In this document: piece after piece, positions 1 to 7,380 of the stretch
Layout: every line of letters begins with the position of its first letter
Numbering within the stretch: position 1 is the first letter of the stretch
Source: Chloroflexota bacterium
GTDB taxonomy: Bacteria; Chloroflexota; Limnocylindria; Limnocylindrales; CSP1-4
Reading direction: 5' to 3'
DNA length: 13,894 bases
Assembly (NCBI GenBank): GCA_021812735.1
Contig: JAKAMV010000158.1
Coordinates: 1-13,894 of the forward strand
Notes under the pieces: model-generated
Seen by the model: the letters and a program-made list of their open reading frames with translations, nothing else
Database searches by the model: none
What the model was told of the DNA's origin: nothing
Made by a program: the position numbers and the translations under genes

Positions 1-162
1 CCATGTGCGGAGCGTTCCCGCCGCGCCCACACAGTCGGTTGTCGTGATCCGCAGGGCCGAGTCCACGGTGATCGAGATGCTGCAGACGCCGGTGATTGCC
101 CCGTTGTTCGACTACCTTGCCGTTCTTGCCTGCGCATCCCGTTCAGGGCCGCGGCCCGATGC
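1..162. other. Left edge, no supported gene
   Basis: I see no gene here that I can support. A plus-strand frame is open from about position 5 to 244, but it has no recognisable motif and no ribosome binding site, and it runs antisense into the 3' end of the small gene at 163-474. A minus-strand frame reaching the window edge is closed upstream by a TAG and has no ATG start. Confidence 0.5.
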
Positions 163-474
163 TCACAGCGATTTGACCAGCGTGCCGTGGATGCTCCCTT
201 CGATGAAGAGACCCTCTTCGTTCGATTCCTTGAAGAGGGCTTGAAAGCCTGCGTCGGATGGATACTGTGCCTCCACGGCCTCCAACGTGGCCAGGTCCGC
301 GTAGTCTGAGAATATGTGGATCGTGTTCACGTTGCCGAAGTGCTCTTCGAATGCCGCAATTTCCAGGATCTTCGGATACTTCGACCGGAGGTATTCGGCG
401 ACTTCTCTGGCCCACTGGGTCGCGTCTCGATTCTTGCCTCGACTGATTCGCCCAGTCCATTGAAGCCTGATCAT
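163..474 (-). CDS. Small alpha/beta protein, possibly dimeric-barrel fold (hypothetical)
   Basis: Encodes 103 residues. The start is well set: ATG at 472-474 is preceded by AGGAGGAAGG with ideal spacing. I do not recognise the family. Residues 1-8 look like a beta strand, about 18-35 an amphipathic helix, about 38-55 a strand with a short FEEHFGN segment, and about 60-80 a second helix followed by a C-terminal strand pair. That pattern, and the length, resemble ferredoxin-like dimeric alpha/beta barrel proteins (NIPSNAP- or antibiotic-monooxygenase-like), but no catalytic residue identifies it. There is no signal peptide or membrane segment, so it is probably cytosolic. It is the last gene of a minus-strand run, but it has its own promoter candidate overlapping the end of the upstream gene, so it may be expressed separately. 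Confidence 0.75.
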   Translation of the reverse strand: MIRLQWTGRISRGKNRDATQWAREVAEYLRSKYPKILEIAAFEEHFGNVNTIHIFSDYADLATLEAVEAQYPSDAGFQALFKESNEEGLFIEGSIHGTLVKSL

Positions 475-490
475 CGACCTTCCTCCTGTT

Positions 491-535
491 GTCGAAAGTC
501 GTCGAAGTGAACGCTACCAGGGGAAAGCCTGTCAA
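491..535 (-). promoter_or_regulatory. Candidate promoter with two TTCGAC direct repeats
   Basis: On the minus strand a perfect TTGACA (535-530) is followed after 18 bases by TTCACT (511-506, three of six matches to TATAAT). Transcription would start near 499, with the Shine-Dalgarno site about 15 bases further on. Two copies of TTCGAC (506-501 and 496-491) sit ten bases apart, one helical turn, at the end of the -10 and over the expected start point, which is where a repressor would bind. The TTGACA overlaps the stop codon of the upstream gene. Seen directly: the sequences. Inferred: the function. Confidence 0.4.
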
Positions 536-1095
536 CACATCAGCGGCATTTCCTCACACCAGCCAACGGACGCACCGCGCTTCCCTGGCACGGGACCTTT
601 TCGGCATCCTCGAAGATTCGAGCACCAACAAGCGCTCCCGGACGGACGCCGGGGCCGAGCGGACTGCGTATCCGTCGACGCTCCTCCGGCGGGGCACTGT
701 GTCGGGGATCGGCGGCCTGCCTCCGGCGCTGCGATCGCGCGGGCCGCAGTGCGGTCCGCGTCTACCTGTTTAGCCGCGCCGCCGATGCGGCTGCTCCGAG
801 GTTCGCCGGCCCGGCCTCGATCGGCGAACTCGATGACGAGCCACGCGAGATCGGCTGGGATCAGCCACCAGCCACCTTCCCAGCCGAGCAGGAAGAGGAC
901 GGGCAACAGCAGGACGGCGAGAGTCATGCGCTGCTCCCTCGTGCCGGGATCCCGGCGGCTAAAGATCCAGGCCAACGCCAGAACGACCAGCCAGACGGCG
1001 ACGAACGGCCATCCGATGAACCCACTGCCGATCATCGGGATCGCAAGCCCGACCAGTGCGAGCAGCCACGGCACGACCCGGACGCGTACCCGCAT
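532..1095 (-). CDS. Small polytopic membrane protein (hypothetical)
   Basis: Encodes 187 residues from an ATG at 1093-1095, preceded by GGAGGAAGG seven bases away, so the start is convincing. Residues about 8-24, 26-46 and 58-90 are strongly hydrophobic and give three or four membrane segments, separated by a basic loop with a SRRDPGTREQR stretch. After about residue 95 the character changes sharply: the remaining 90 residues are Arg/Ser/Gly/Cys-rich with no secondary-structure pattern, like read-through of non-coding DNA. The functional protein may be only the first 95 residues, with a lost stop or a frameshift near position 800. I do not recognise the family. It follows the large lipoprotein gene by 86 bases on the same strand. 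Confidence 0.6.
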   Translation of the reverse strand: MRVRVRVVPWLLALVGLAIPMIGSGFIGWPFVAVWLVVLALAWIFSRRDPGTREQRMTLAVLLLPVLFLLGWEGGWWLIPADLAWLVIEFADRGRAGEPRSSRIGGAAKQVDADRTAARAIAAPEAGRRSPTQCPAGGASTDTQSARPRRPSGSACWCSNLRGCRKGPVPGKRGASVGWCEEMPLMC

Positions 1096-1118
1096 GTCGA
1101 ACCTTCCTCCGCTTCGAC
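1096..1118 (-). promoter_or_regulatory. Ribosome binding site in the loop of a small hairpin
   Basis: Immediately before the ATG of the membrane-protein gene, the mRNA reads GTCGAA, then an 11-base loop holding GGAGGAAGG, then TTCGAC. The 6-bp stem is perfect and presents the Shine-Dalgarno sequence in the loop. TTCGAC is the same hexamer that is repeated upstream of the next gene (491-506). This may be a translational control element or chance. Confidence 0.3.
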
Positions 1119-1181
1119 CGCGCTGATCCTCCCGCGTGCGCGTTGGAAAGGCAAGCAGGGCGAACTCTCATTCACAGGCCC

Positions 1182-3608
1182 TCAGTCCGCGGGTGTCAGC
1201 ACCACACGGTCGAGCCCAACCAACGCGGAGCCGCACGCCGCGTCCACGGACCCCACAACCGACATGAACAGGCCTACGACTCCCGAGCCGGAGGATGCCG
1301 TCGTGCCGAGCTCGATTGGCCCGGAGAGTCCGACGGTATCGGCATGCAGGTCGACGGGCGGTCCGAGCGGAGCGCCTTCGAGCCAGAAGCGGACGGTAGG
1401 CGCGCACGTGTCGTTCATGGCGTACACGCGGACCGCCCAGCGTCCCGGCGTGACCGGCACGTTGAGCCTGACCGTCTCGTCCACGCGCGCAAACCACGAG
1501 AGCTGTCGTCCGTTACTCCAGGCTCCGAACCCTCGGTTCATGGCCTGGACGAGCGGGAACGTGGTCACGTCACCACGCCATCCCAGCGTTTCGGCCTCGT
1601 AGCTCGCTTCCGGGATGCCCGCCGCCGGACTACCAGGCGTTGCCACCGCCGTCGCCACGAGCAACGCGTCGAGGGCCACCGTGGGCCGTGCCGACGTGCC
1701 CGCCACGGTGAGCTCGATGACGTGTCGGCCGGTGCCGCTCCACTCCGCGCGATACCCCACGCGCGCATCGGCGACGGGCGAGCCAAGGTCGACGTCGCGC
1801 GGCCCGGCCAGGCGTGACTCGTCGAGCGCAGCCTGCATGACACCCAACCCGACTCCGCTTCGCACGATGACCGCAACTGCGCTGCCGTCGAACGTCAGGC
1901 GAGCCGTCGCGCCGGGATCCGTGGCCACGAGGAGCGATCCCTCGATGGCCTCGGGATCGGCCATCGTCTCCCATCTGCCGGCGAGATCGATCCGGGTGTC
2001 GCTTGAGTCGACCAGCGACACGCGGGACGGTGCGCCTTCGATCCATCGGCCGACGTTGCCGGCCGTGTCGGTCGCCCGGATTCGGTAGCGGTAGACCGCG
2101 TCGAGCACTGGGCGGCGCGCGACCGCCGTCGTCGCGCCATTCACCGCAGCGACGACCCGGTACGGACCGCCGTCCACCGACTCCTGCAGCTCGTATCGCG
2201 CCACGCCCGACTGCGCGTCGGTGCCGATCCAGCGCACGAGCGTCGAGGTCGGCGTCCCCCCGACGACCCCGCCGTCGCGGAAGACGATGCGCGGCGGGCT
2301 GACGGCGGGCGGCATGGTGTCGATGCGAACCGGGAGCGAGAGCCAAGGCCCGAGTCGACCGTCCCGGTCGACCGCATAGGCATGCAGGATCGTGATCCCG
2401 TCGAGCCAAATCCGATGTGCCGCGTTCCCCGTCAGCGATAGGACCTGCCCGCCGAGCCCTCCCGGAGGCTGCCAGAGTATCCACGGCAAGCGCGCAGGTA
2501 GGCCCCACACGCGGACCGCTGCCACCGGCGATTCGGTCGTCGCGACGCCGGCAACCCGCACGCTCGTGCGGCCCGTGTACCAACCAGTCAAGGGTTCCGC
2601 CGGGGACGCCGTCGCGCTGACGATGGGGCCCTGGCCGAGCGGGGCGGCACCCGGCGACGCCACGATGATCGTCGCGTATCCGATTCCCCCGCCCCCGCAC
2701 GCGCCCGAGTCGCAGAACGAGCTCGGGTTCCTGCGCTCGGCGAGCTGCAGGACCACCTGGATGCCGACCGCGCTGCCGGGGCGCAGGCTAACGTCCCGGG
2801 CGTCGCCCGAATCGAGCGGGTGCGAGAGCTCGAACATCTGCGTCTCGACCGGGCGCGCGCCGCCGGCCGTGCCGTCGATCGTCCCCGCCGCCGGGTAGCC
2901 CCTTCCCGTCGTGCTGTCCAGCGGTTCGCACCACGCGCCCGCCACGCCCTGACCCTCCGTGCACGGGAACCACGCCGCGTCGTAGAAGCTGAAGACCTCC
3001 TCTGTGCGCTGCACCGCGACGACGTCGTCGCCGGCCTCCACTGCCGTGCCGTCGTTGTCGTTGTCGAACGTGATCCACATCGCGGCGCCGTCGGCGATCT
3101 GACCGATCTGCACCGCCACGTACAGGTTCGCGGCGTCGTTCATGACCGAGACGACGGCCGGAACGCGCCCGGATCCCACCGAGCCGCCGTCCGCCTCGGG
3201 CATTCGGAGGAGCAGCTCGAGCTGTGACGCCCCATCCCACTCGCCGGGATCGACGGTCCCGTTGACGGCGGCCGTCCCGAAGGCCGAAAGAACGGGGCGC
3301 GCGGTCGCTGTCGCTGCCGGGGGCGGGACCGCGGGGGCTAGCGATCCCGCCGGCACGTCGGCCGCGGTGGCAGGCGAAGCACCCTGAGGCGCGGCCGGTG
3401 GCACGGTCCGGCCTGCACCGCTCGGCGATGTCCCATCTGCCACCCTCTGGGGTGACGGAGAGGTGATCGAGGACGGCGCGGTTGGCTCGGGGGTGGCGGG
3501 CGGCGCACCCGACGGCGCCGCTCCTCCGCAGCCAGCCACGAGCGCGGCAGCGAAGGCCAGAGCCGCAATCTCATGTGACGGCCCGTGGAGGACAGGACCT
3601 CGTTTCAT
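1182..3608 (-). CDS. Large secreted lipoprotein with beta-sandwich modules
   Basis: Encodes 808 residues. A signal peptide ends in the lipobox LVAGC with Cys27 as the likely lipidated residue. A Pro/Ala/Ser-rich spacer follows to about residue 100. Residues about 105-320 look like a CBM9/DOMON-type sugar-binding sandwich (TVDPGEWDGA, LYVAVQI, FDNDNDG). About 325-430 is another Ig-like segment, about 430-530 a fibronectin type III-like module (RYELQESVDGGPY, YRYRIRATDTAGN), about 535-655 a further sandwich, and about 665-808 a C-terminal domain beginning YEAETLGW that resembles carbohydrate-binding modules. No catalytic domain is visible, so binding or adhesion at the cell surface is my inference. 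The ATG is preceded by GGGGGTGA and overlaps the stop of the upstream lipoprotein gene as ATGA, so translation is probably coupled. Confidence 0.85.
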   Translation of the reverse strand: MKRGPVLHGPSHEIAALAFAAALVAGCGGAAPSGAPPATPEPTAPSSITSPSPQRVADGTSPSGAGRTVPPAAPQGASPATAADVPAGSLAPAVPPPAATATARPVLSAFGTAAVNGTVDPGEWDGASQLELLLRMPEADGGSVGSGRVPAVVSVMNDAANLYVAVQIGQIADGAAMWITFDNDNDGTAVEAGDDVVAVQRTEEVFSFYDAAWFPCTEGQGVAGAWCEPLDSTTGRGYPAAGTIDGTAGGARPVETQMFELSHPLDSGDARDVSLRPGSAVGIQVVLQLAERRNPSSFCDSGACGGGGIGYATIIVASPGAAPLGQGPIVSATASPAEPLTGWYTGRTSVRVAGVATTESPVAAVRVWGLPARLPWILWQPPGGLGGQVLSLTGNAAHRIWLDGITILHAYAVDRDGRLGPWLSLPVRIDTMPPAVSPPRIVFRDGGVVGGTPTSTLVRWIGTDAQSGVARYELQESVDGGPYRVVAAVNGATTAVARRPVLDAVYRYRIRATDTAGNVGRWIEGAPSRVSLVDSSDTRIDLAGRWETMADPEAIEGSLLVATDPGATARLTFDGSAVAVIVRSGVGLGVMQAALDESRLAGPRDVDLGSPVADARVGYRAEWSGTGRHVIELTVAGTSARPTVALDALLVATAVATPGSPAAGIPEASYEAETLGWRGDVTTFPLVQAMNRGFGAWSNGRQLSWFARVDETVRLNVPVTPGRWAVRVYAMNDTCAPTVRFWLEGAPLGPPVDLHADTVGLSGPIELGTTASSGSGVVGLFMSVVGSVDAACGSALVGLDRVVLTPAD

Positions 3609-4627
3609 GTCGAGTCACCCCCGAGCCGCTCACGCGCCGTAACCACGAACTCCGCACGGCAGAGCAGCCGCATCAACTCCGGGGGGTTCTCGTATCTGCT
3701 CCCTGTGACGGGGTCGGTCCCGCCTCCACGGCACGAGGCGGAGCCGGGGTCATCGAAGTGCCCGGTGATCCGGTAGCGGATGCCGTTGCCCGGAGGGTAA
3801 TCGCCGACGTACTCGTCCGCCGTCTCCGCGATGTTCGCCCGTGGGTCGTAGACGACCGCCATCTGGTGCCCGAACCCGCCTTCGACGAACCGGGTGTGCA
3901 CGAGCGGATTCAACCAAGCTGGTGTGCCCCACCAGCCCATTGGCAGGTCCGCCAGCAGCATGCTCCACGCGTACGCCTCGAACGACAGCGAGGTGTCGCC
4001 GAAACAGGCGACTCGCTCGAGGTCGAACATGGCGGCGAGCTGCTCGATCGTGACCGGGGGCGACGGGCAGGCGAGGTCGAGGCCGACCAGCCAAGGCTCC
4101 CCGCCGCGGCTCGCGGAGGCGACCCATCCGAAGGGCTCGTCCCGATACGGCCCGACCGCCTGCGCGGCGTACCACGTGTACCCCGACGCCTGGATGGGAC
4201 CGGCCCCGAGGAAGAGCCGGTCGCCGACCCCGAGGTGGTGGTCCAGTATCACCGAGTCGCTCCCCACCGATGGCCGGGACCTGACCGCGAGATCGTTCGT
4301 CACCACCTGGGCGAACCGGTCGACGCGCAGCGCGGCAGGCACTGCCGGCAGGCCGGCGTAGGGTGCCGCGGACCCGGTCGGAGACGGGATCGGCGACTCG
4401 CTCGGCTGGGTCGTGACGGCCGGCGGTGGCGTCGGAGCGGCGGACGGCGAGACGGATGCGGCGGGTTCGGTCGGCTGAACGGCCGACGATCCGCCGTCGG
4501 CCGGGCGCACGCTCGTCGCACACCCGAGCAGGACCGCAGCAGCCAGCGAGCCGAGAACGAGCAGCGGCCGGAGGCGCCCCAGAGACCCGGGTCGCCGGCT
4601 CAGCACGCACGCGCTTCTCGACGTCAC
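3605..4627 (-). CDS. SH3-domain lipoprotein
   Basis: Encodes 340 residues from a GTG at 4625-4627. The frame is open further, to a TTG at 4741, but that start would put 73 residues before the lipobox and run into the recombinase gene. From the GTG, the signal peptide has an Arg-rich n-region, a hydrophobic core and lipobox VLLGC (Cys36). A Pro/Ser/Thr spacer extends to about residue 100. Residues about 105-175 match a bacterial SH3 domain (VTNDLAVRSRPSVGSDS, GYTWYAAQ, FGWVAS). Residues about 190-335 form a second domain with four cysteines (about 187, 209, 299 and 323, possible disulfides) and TGHFDDP, a combination I recall from Limnocylindria-type Chloroflexota. No enzyme motif is seen; cell-wall or ligand binding is inferred. 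Its stop overlaps the next ATG by four bases. Confidence 0.82.
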   Translation of the reverse strand: MTSRSACVLSRRPGSLGRLRPLLVLGSLAAAVLLGCATSVRPADGGSSAVQPTEPAASVSPSAAPTPPPAVTTQPSESPIPSPTGSAAPYAGLPAVPAALRVDRFAQVVTNDLAVRSRPSVGSDSVILDHHLGVGDRLFLGAGPIQASGYTWYAAQAVGPYRDEPFGWVASASRGGEPWLVGLDLACPSPPVTIEQLAAMFDLERVACFGDTSLSFEAYAWSMLLADLPMGWWGTPAWLNPLVHTRFVEGGFGHQMAVVYDPRANIAETADEYVGDYPPGNGIRYRITGHFDDPGSASCRGGGTDPVTGSRYENPPELMRLLCRAEFVVTARERLGGDST

Positions 4628-4740
4628 GGTCTCGCCTGCCTCGCTCCGCCGGCGGAGGCAACCGCCACGTGTGCCTCCCGCCACCACACAGATGCCGCCG
4701 GACGACCCGGCGTCCCGGGACGGGCACGGAAACGTCGGCA

Positions 4741-5451
4741 ATGGCCGAAGCTCTTACCGGTATCCTCGAGTGCGCCTGCGGGCGCCGCTTCCACGGCCAG
4801 ACCCGATCGTCGCGTGGGAACGAGTGGATGTACTACCTCTGCCGCGACTGCGGGCGGCAGGCGATCGCCACGAAGGACGCGGACCAGATCGTCCTCGCCC
4901 GCCTGCGCCGCATCATCCTGCCGGCGTCGATCATCGAGGCGAGCCGGAACGAGCTACGCCGCCGCCTGGCGCTCCCGTCCCGCGGCGCCTCGGACGAGCT
5001 GCGCTCCCGCCTGGAGCTGCGCCTCGACCGCCTGAGGCAGCAGTTCGAGTGGGGCGACATCGAGGCGCCCGAGTACCGGGCGAAGATGCAGGAGACCAAG
5101 GCGGAGCTCGTCCTGCTGCCCGAGCCCGACAAGGTCGTCACGTTCGACGCCGTGGCTACTGTCGTCGAGTCGCTCCGCGCCGCCATCGACAAGGCCAGCC
5201 CCGTCCAGCTTCGTGAGCTCATCGGGATGCTGATCGAGCGGATCAAGGTGACCGAGGACGGCGAGTACGAGATCGAGCCGGTCCCGGCCGCGCGGCCGTT
5301 CTTCGCGGCCGCGGACAGTCTGCTTCTGGCGCCCCCGGGTGGACGCGGGGGCGCACGAGGCAAAGTGCGCGACCTGCTCGCGTGGTATGCCAGCGCACGA
5401 CCGACGGCGGCTGCCCGGGAGCCCAAGGCACGAACCGGCGTCGAGGCGTGA
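4741..5451 (+). pseudogene. Large serine recombinase, C-terminal fragment only
   Basis: A 236-codon open frame from ATG 4741. It begins LTGILECACGRRF and continues to YLCRDCG, giving zinc-ribbon cysteines at residues 11, 13, 34 and 37. The family usually has CxxC in the first pair; here it is CxC. Residues about 60-130 are a charged, Leu-rich coiled coil, and LRELIGMLIERIKV near 160 is typical of the end of large serine recombinases. The N-terminal resolvase domain with the nucleophilic serine, and the recombinase domain between it and the zinc ribbon, are absent. The upstream DNA is occupied by the lipoprotein gene in antisense and holds no trace of them in any frame. It cannot catalyse recombination, yet the frame has no stop. 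Only a weak GGAA lies before the ATG. Either a decayed integrase or an expressed DNA-binding remnant. Confidence 0.75.
5326..5390. repeat. 65-bp imperfect direct repeat, copy 1 (hairpin-bearing)
   Basis: Matches 7381-7445 without gaps at 55 of 65 positions. It contains a perfect 9-bp stem (GCGCCCCCG at 5329-5337 with CGGGGGCGC at 5346-5354, 8-base loop) that adjoins a second 6-bp stem (GCGCAC at 5351-5356 with GTGCGC at 5365-5370). This copy lies inside the 3' end of the recombinase fragment, where it encodes the LAPPGG to LLAWYA segment. It could be an attachment-site or element-end sequence, or the shared tail of two recombinase genes. Confidence 0.75.
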
Positions 5452-5480
5452 CCCGAGCGACGGACTCCTTGACGCCCGCC

Positions 5481-5535
5481 CGGGGACGCGGCATGCTCGC
5501 CCGGCCGGTGTCACACCGCGCACCCCGCGTCCCCG
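5481..5535. repeat. Nested inverted repeat between recombinase remnant and peptidase
   Basis: An 11-bp perfect inverted repeat (CGGGGACGCGG at 5481-5491, CCGCGTCCCCG at 5525-5535) encloses 33 bases. These contain a tighter 13-bp dyad, CGGTGT-C-ACACCG, at 5506-5518. The whole ends 44 bases before the peptidase ATG. There is no T-tract on either strand, so a simple intrinsic terminator is not supported. The inner dyad has the form of a dimeric repressor operator. The rest of 5452-5579 holds nothing else I can name. Confidence 0.5.
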
Positions 5536-5579
5536 CGACAACCGTGTTCGCCCGTCCCCGCGCACACGAGGTCAGACCG

Positions 5580-7160
5580 ATGCCCGTCCCCCTGTCCGCC
5601 TACGTCGAGGTCCCCCTCACCTCCGAGCTGTATGCGCAGCTCACGCCGCAGGAGCAGGCCATGCTGCTGCTCCTCATGGACGCCGCACGGGAGATGGACG
5701 CGATCTTCTGGCAGGAGGCGTACGGGGACCGGGATGCGCTCCTGGCCTCGATCGCCGATCCCGAGCAGCGCCGCCTGGCCGAGATCCACTACGGCCCCTG
5801 GGACCGGCGCGACGACAACGTCCCCTTCATCGCGGGGTTCGGCCCGAAGCCTGCCGGGGCGGGGTTCTATCCCGCCGACATGACCAAGGAGGAGTTCGAG
5901 GCGGCCTGCGCAGTCTCGCCCGAGCGGGCGGCCGCGCTCCGCAGCCCGTACACGCTCGTCCGCCGCGACGCCCACGGCGCGCTCGTCGCGGTCCCCTATC
6001 ACGTCGCCTTCGCCGCGCCGCTCGGACGCGCCGCGGAGAAGCTGCGGCAGGCCGCCGAGCTGGCGGAGGATCCGGGCCTGCGCCGGTACCTGGAGTTGCG
6101 CGCCGCCGCCCTCCTCGACGATGACTACCGGGCGAGCGATCTCGCCTGGCTCGACATGAAGGAGAACGGGATCGACATCATCATCGGTCCCATCGAGCAG
6201 TACGAGGACGCGCGCTTCGGTGTCAAGGCCGCCCACGAGGGCATCGTGCTGCTGAAGGACCGTGGGTGGAGCACGCGGCTGAATCGGCTCGCGGCGCTCC
6301 TGCCCGAGCTGCAGCGCCGGCTCCCCGTGCCCGACGTGTACAAGCAGCAGATGCCCGGCAGCGACTCGGATCTGAATGCCTACGACGCCGTCTTCCTGGC
6401 CGGCGATGCGCGTGCGGACACACCTGCAGCGATCAACCTCCCCGCCGACGAGGAGGTCCAGCTCGCCAGGGGGACGCGGCGCCTGCAGCTCAGGAACGTG
6501 ATGCGGGCCGCGTTCGAGAGGCGCAACCGCTTCATGGCCGACCTCGTGTGCGCGCCCGACCAGCGGGCGCGCTACACCTTCGAGGCGTACTTCCAGCTGG
6601 TCCTCTTCCACGAGGTGGCGCACGGCCTGGGCGTCAAGCACACGCTCGACGGGCAGGGCACGGTGCGGGAGGCGCTGGAAGCGCACCAGTCGGCCATCGA
6701 GGAGGCCAAGGCAGACGCCCTGGGCCTCCACCTCATCGGGACGCTGCAGGCGATGGGTGAGCCTGTCGATGCCGACATGCTCGACAGCGTCATCACCTTC
6801 CCCGTGGCCGTTCTTGGCGCCGCCCTGTTGGGGCTGTCGCACACCTATGCGCGCAGCCGTCTCGCGCAGTACGCCGACCTTGCGCACCGCGGCGTCGTCT
6901 CGCGCGACGCCTCGACCGGCACCTTCCGCGTGGACCCGGTCGGGATGCGCGAGGGGATCGCCGCTCTCGCGGCGAAGCTCCTCATGCTGCAGGGCGACGG
7001 CGATCGCGATGGGGCCGCCGCCTTCCTGGCGACCGCCGAGGACGCGTATGCCGCAGTGCGGCCTGTTCTGGACCGTCTCGCCAAGGCGGACATCCCGCGG
7101 GCCGCGATCTATCGGCAGGGCATGGACGTCCTGACCGGGACGGCGAGGGCGCGGTTGTAA
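5580..7160 (+). CDS. Zinc metallopeptidase-like protein, dipeptidyl-peptidase III (M49) related
   Basis: Encodes 526 residues. I chose ATG 5580 because GAGGTC lies eight bases upstream; the frame is open from 5382 but the extra 66 residues are Arg/Pro-rich and unlike protein. HEVAH at 344-348 and EEAKAD at 374-379 form a two-part zinc site: two His and a catalytic Glu, then a further Glu ligand. Family M49 enzymes remove dipeptides from peptide N-termini and normally carry HEXXGH and EECRAE/D; here the first motif is a five-residue HEXXH followed by GLG. The segment from about 195 to 245 (DIIIGPIEQYED, then KAAHEGIVLL and LP-rich helices) also fits that family. No signal peptide is seen, so it is probably cytosolic. 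It is isolated, between two copies of a hairpin repeat and after a recombinase remnant, which suggests cargo. It could also be another gluzincin family. Confidence 0.68.
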   Translation: MPVPLSAYVEVPLTSELYAQLTPQEQAMLLLLMDAAREMDAIFWQEAYGDRDALLASIADPEQRRLAEIHYGPWDRRDDNVPFIAGFGPKPAGAGFYPADMTKEEFEAACAVSPERAAALRSPYTLVRRDAHGALVAVPYHVAFAAPLGRAAEKLRQAAELAEDPGLRRYLELRAAALLDDDYRASDLAWLDMKENGIDIIIGPIEQYEDARFGVKAAHEGIVLLKDRGWSTRLNRLAALLPELQRRLPVPDVYKQQMPGSDSDLNAYDAVFLAGDARADTPAAINLPADEEVQLARGTRRLQLRNVMRAAFERRNRFMADLVCAPDQRARYTFEAYFQLVLFHEVAHGLGVKHTLDGQGTVREALEAHQSAIEEAKADALGLHLIGTLQAMGEPVDADMLDSVITFPVAVLGAALLGLSHTYARSRLAQYADLAHRGVVSRDASTGTFRVDPVGMREGIAALAAKLLMLQGDGDRDGAAAFLATAEDAYAAVRPVLDRLAKADIPRAAIYRQGMDVLTGTARARL

Positions 7161-7169
7161 CGCCTGGCA

Positions 7170-7200
7170 GGTGGACGAGTTCCTGCACCCGTGGTCCACC
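7170..7200 (+). terminator. Weak hairpin after the peptidase gene
   Basis: GGTGGAC (7170-7176) and GTCCACC (7194-7200) pair perfectly over seven bases with a 17-base loop, starting nine bases after the peptidase stop codon. There is no T-tract, so termination is only a possibility. Confidence 0.2.
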
Positions 7201-7380
7201 GCGTCCACGAAGCACTGCCTGCGCACCTCATCGGCGCGGGCTCGGTAGCGGTCGCTCACAGGGGTCGCCGCCGGTCGCCCCCACTGGTCCCCGCGTGAGG
7301 ATCCTGTGACGCGCCCGTCCGGCGCAGCCGGCTTGGCGGCAGCTGGATTGCGCCGCCGATGGTCGGTTGATTCGGGTGGG

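Noticed and set aside
5..244. 79-codon plus-strand frame at the left edge
   Set aside because: It has no motif and no ribosome binding site, and its second half is antisense to the 103-residue gene.
4628..4741. N-terminal extension of the SH3-domain lipoprotein to the TTG at 4741
   Set aside because: It would bury the lipobox 74 residues in, and lipoprotein signal peptides are short. The GTG at 4627 gives a normal signal peptide.
3482..5035. A long plus-strand frame across the lipoprotein and recombinase region
   Set aside because: It is antisense to lipoprotein genes with clear lipoboxes, then out of frame with the recombinase zinc ribbon; no domain is visible in it.
5382..5579. Longer peptidase start at 5382
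   Set aside because: The extra residues are Arg/Pro-rich, overlap the recombinase frame and repeat, and lack a ribosome binding site. GAGGTC sits correctly before ATG 5580.
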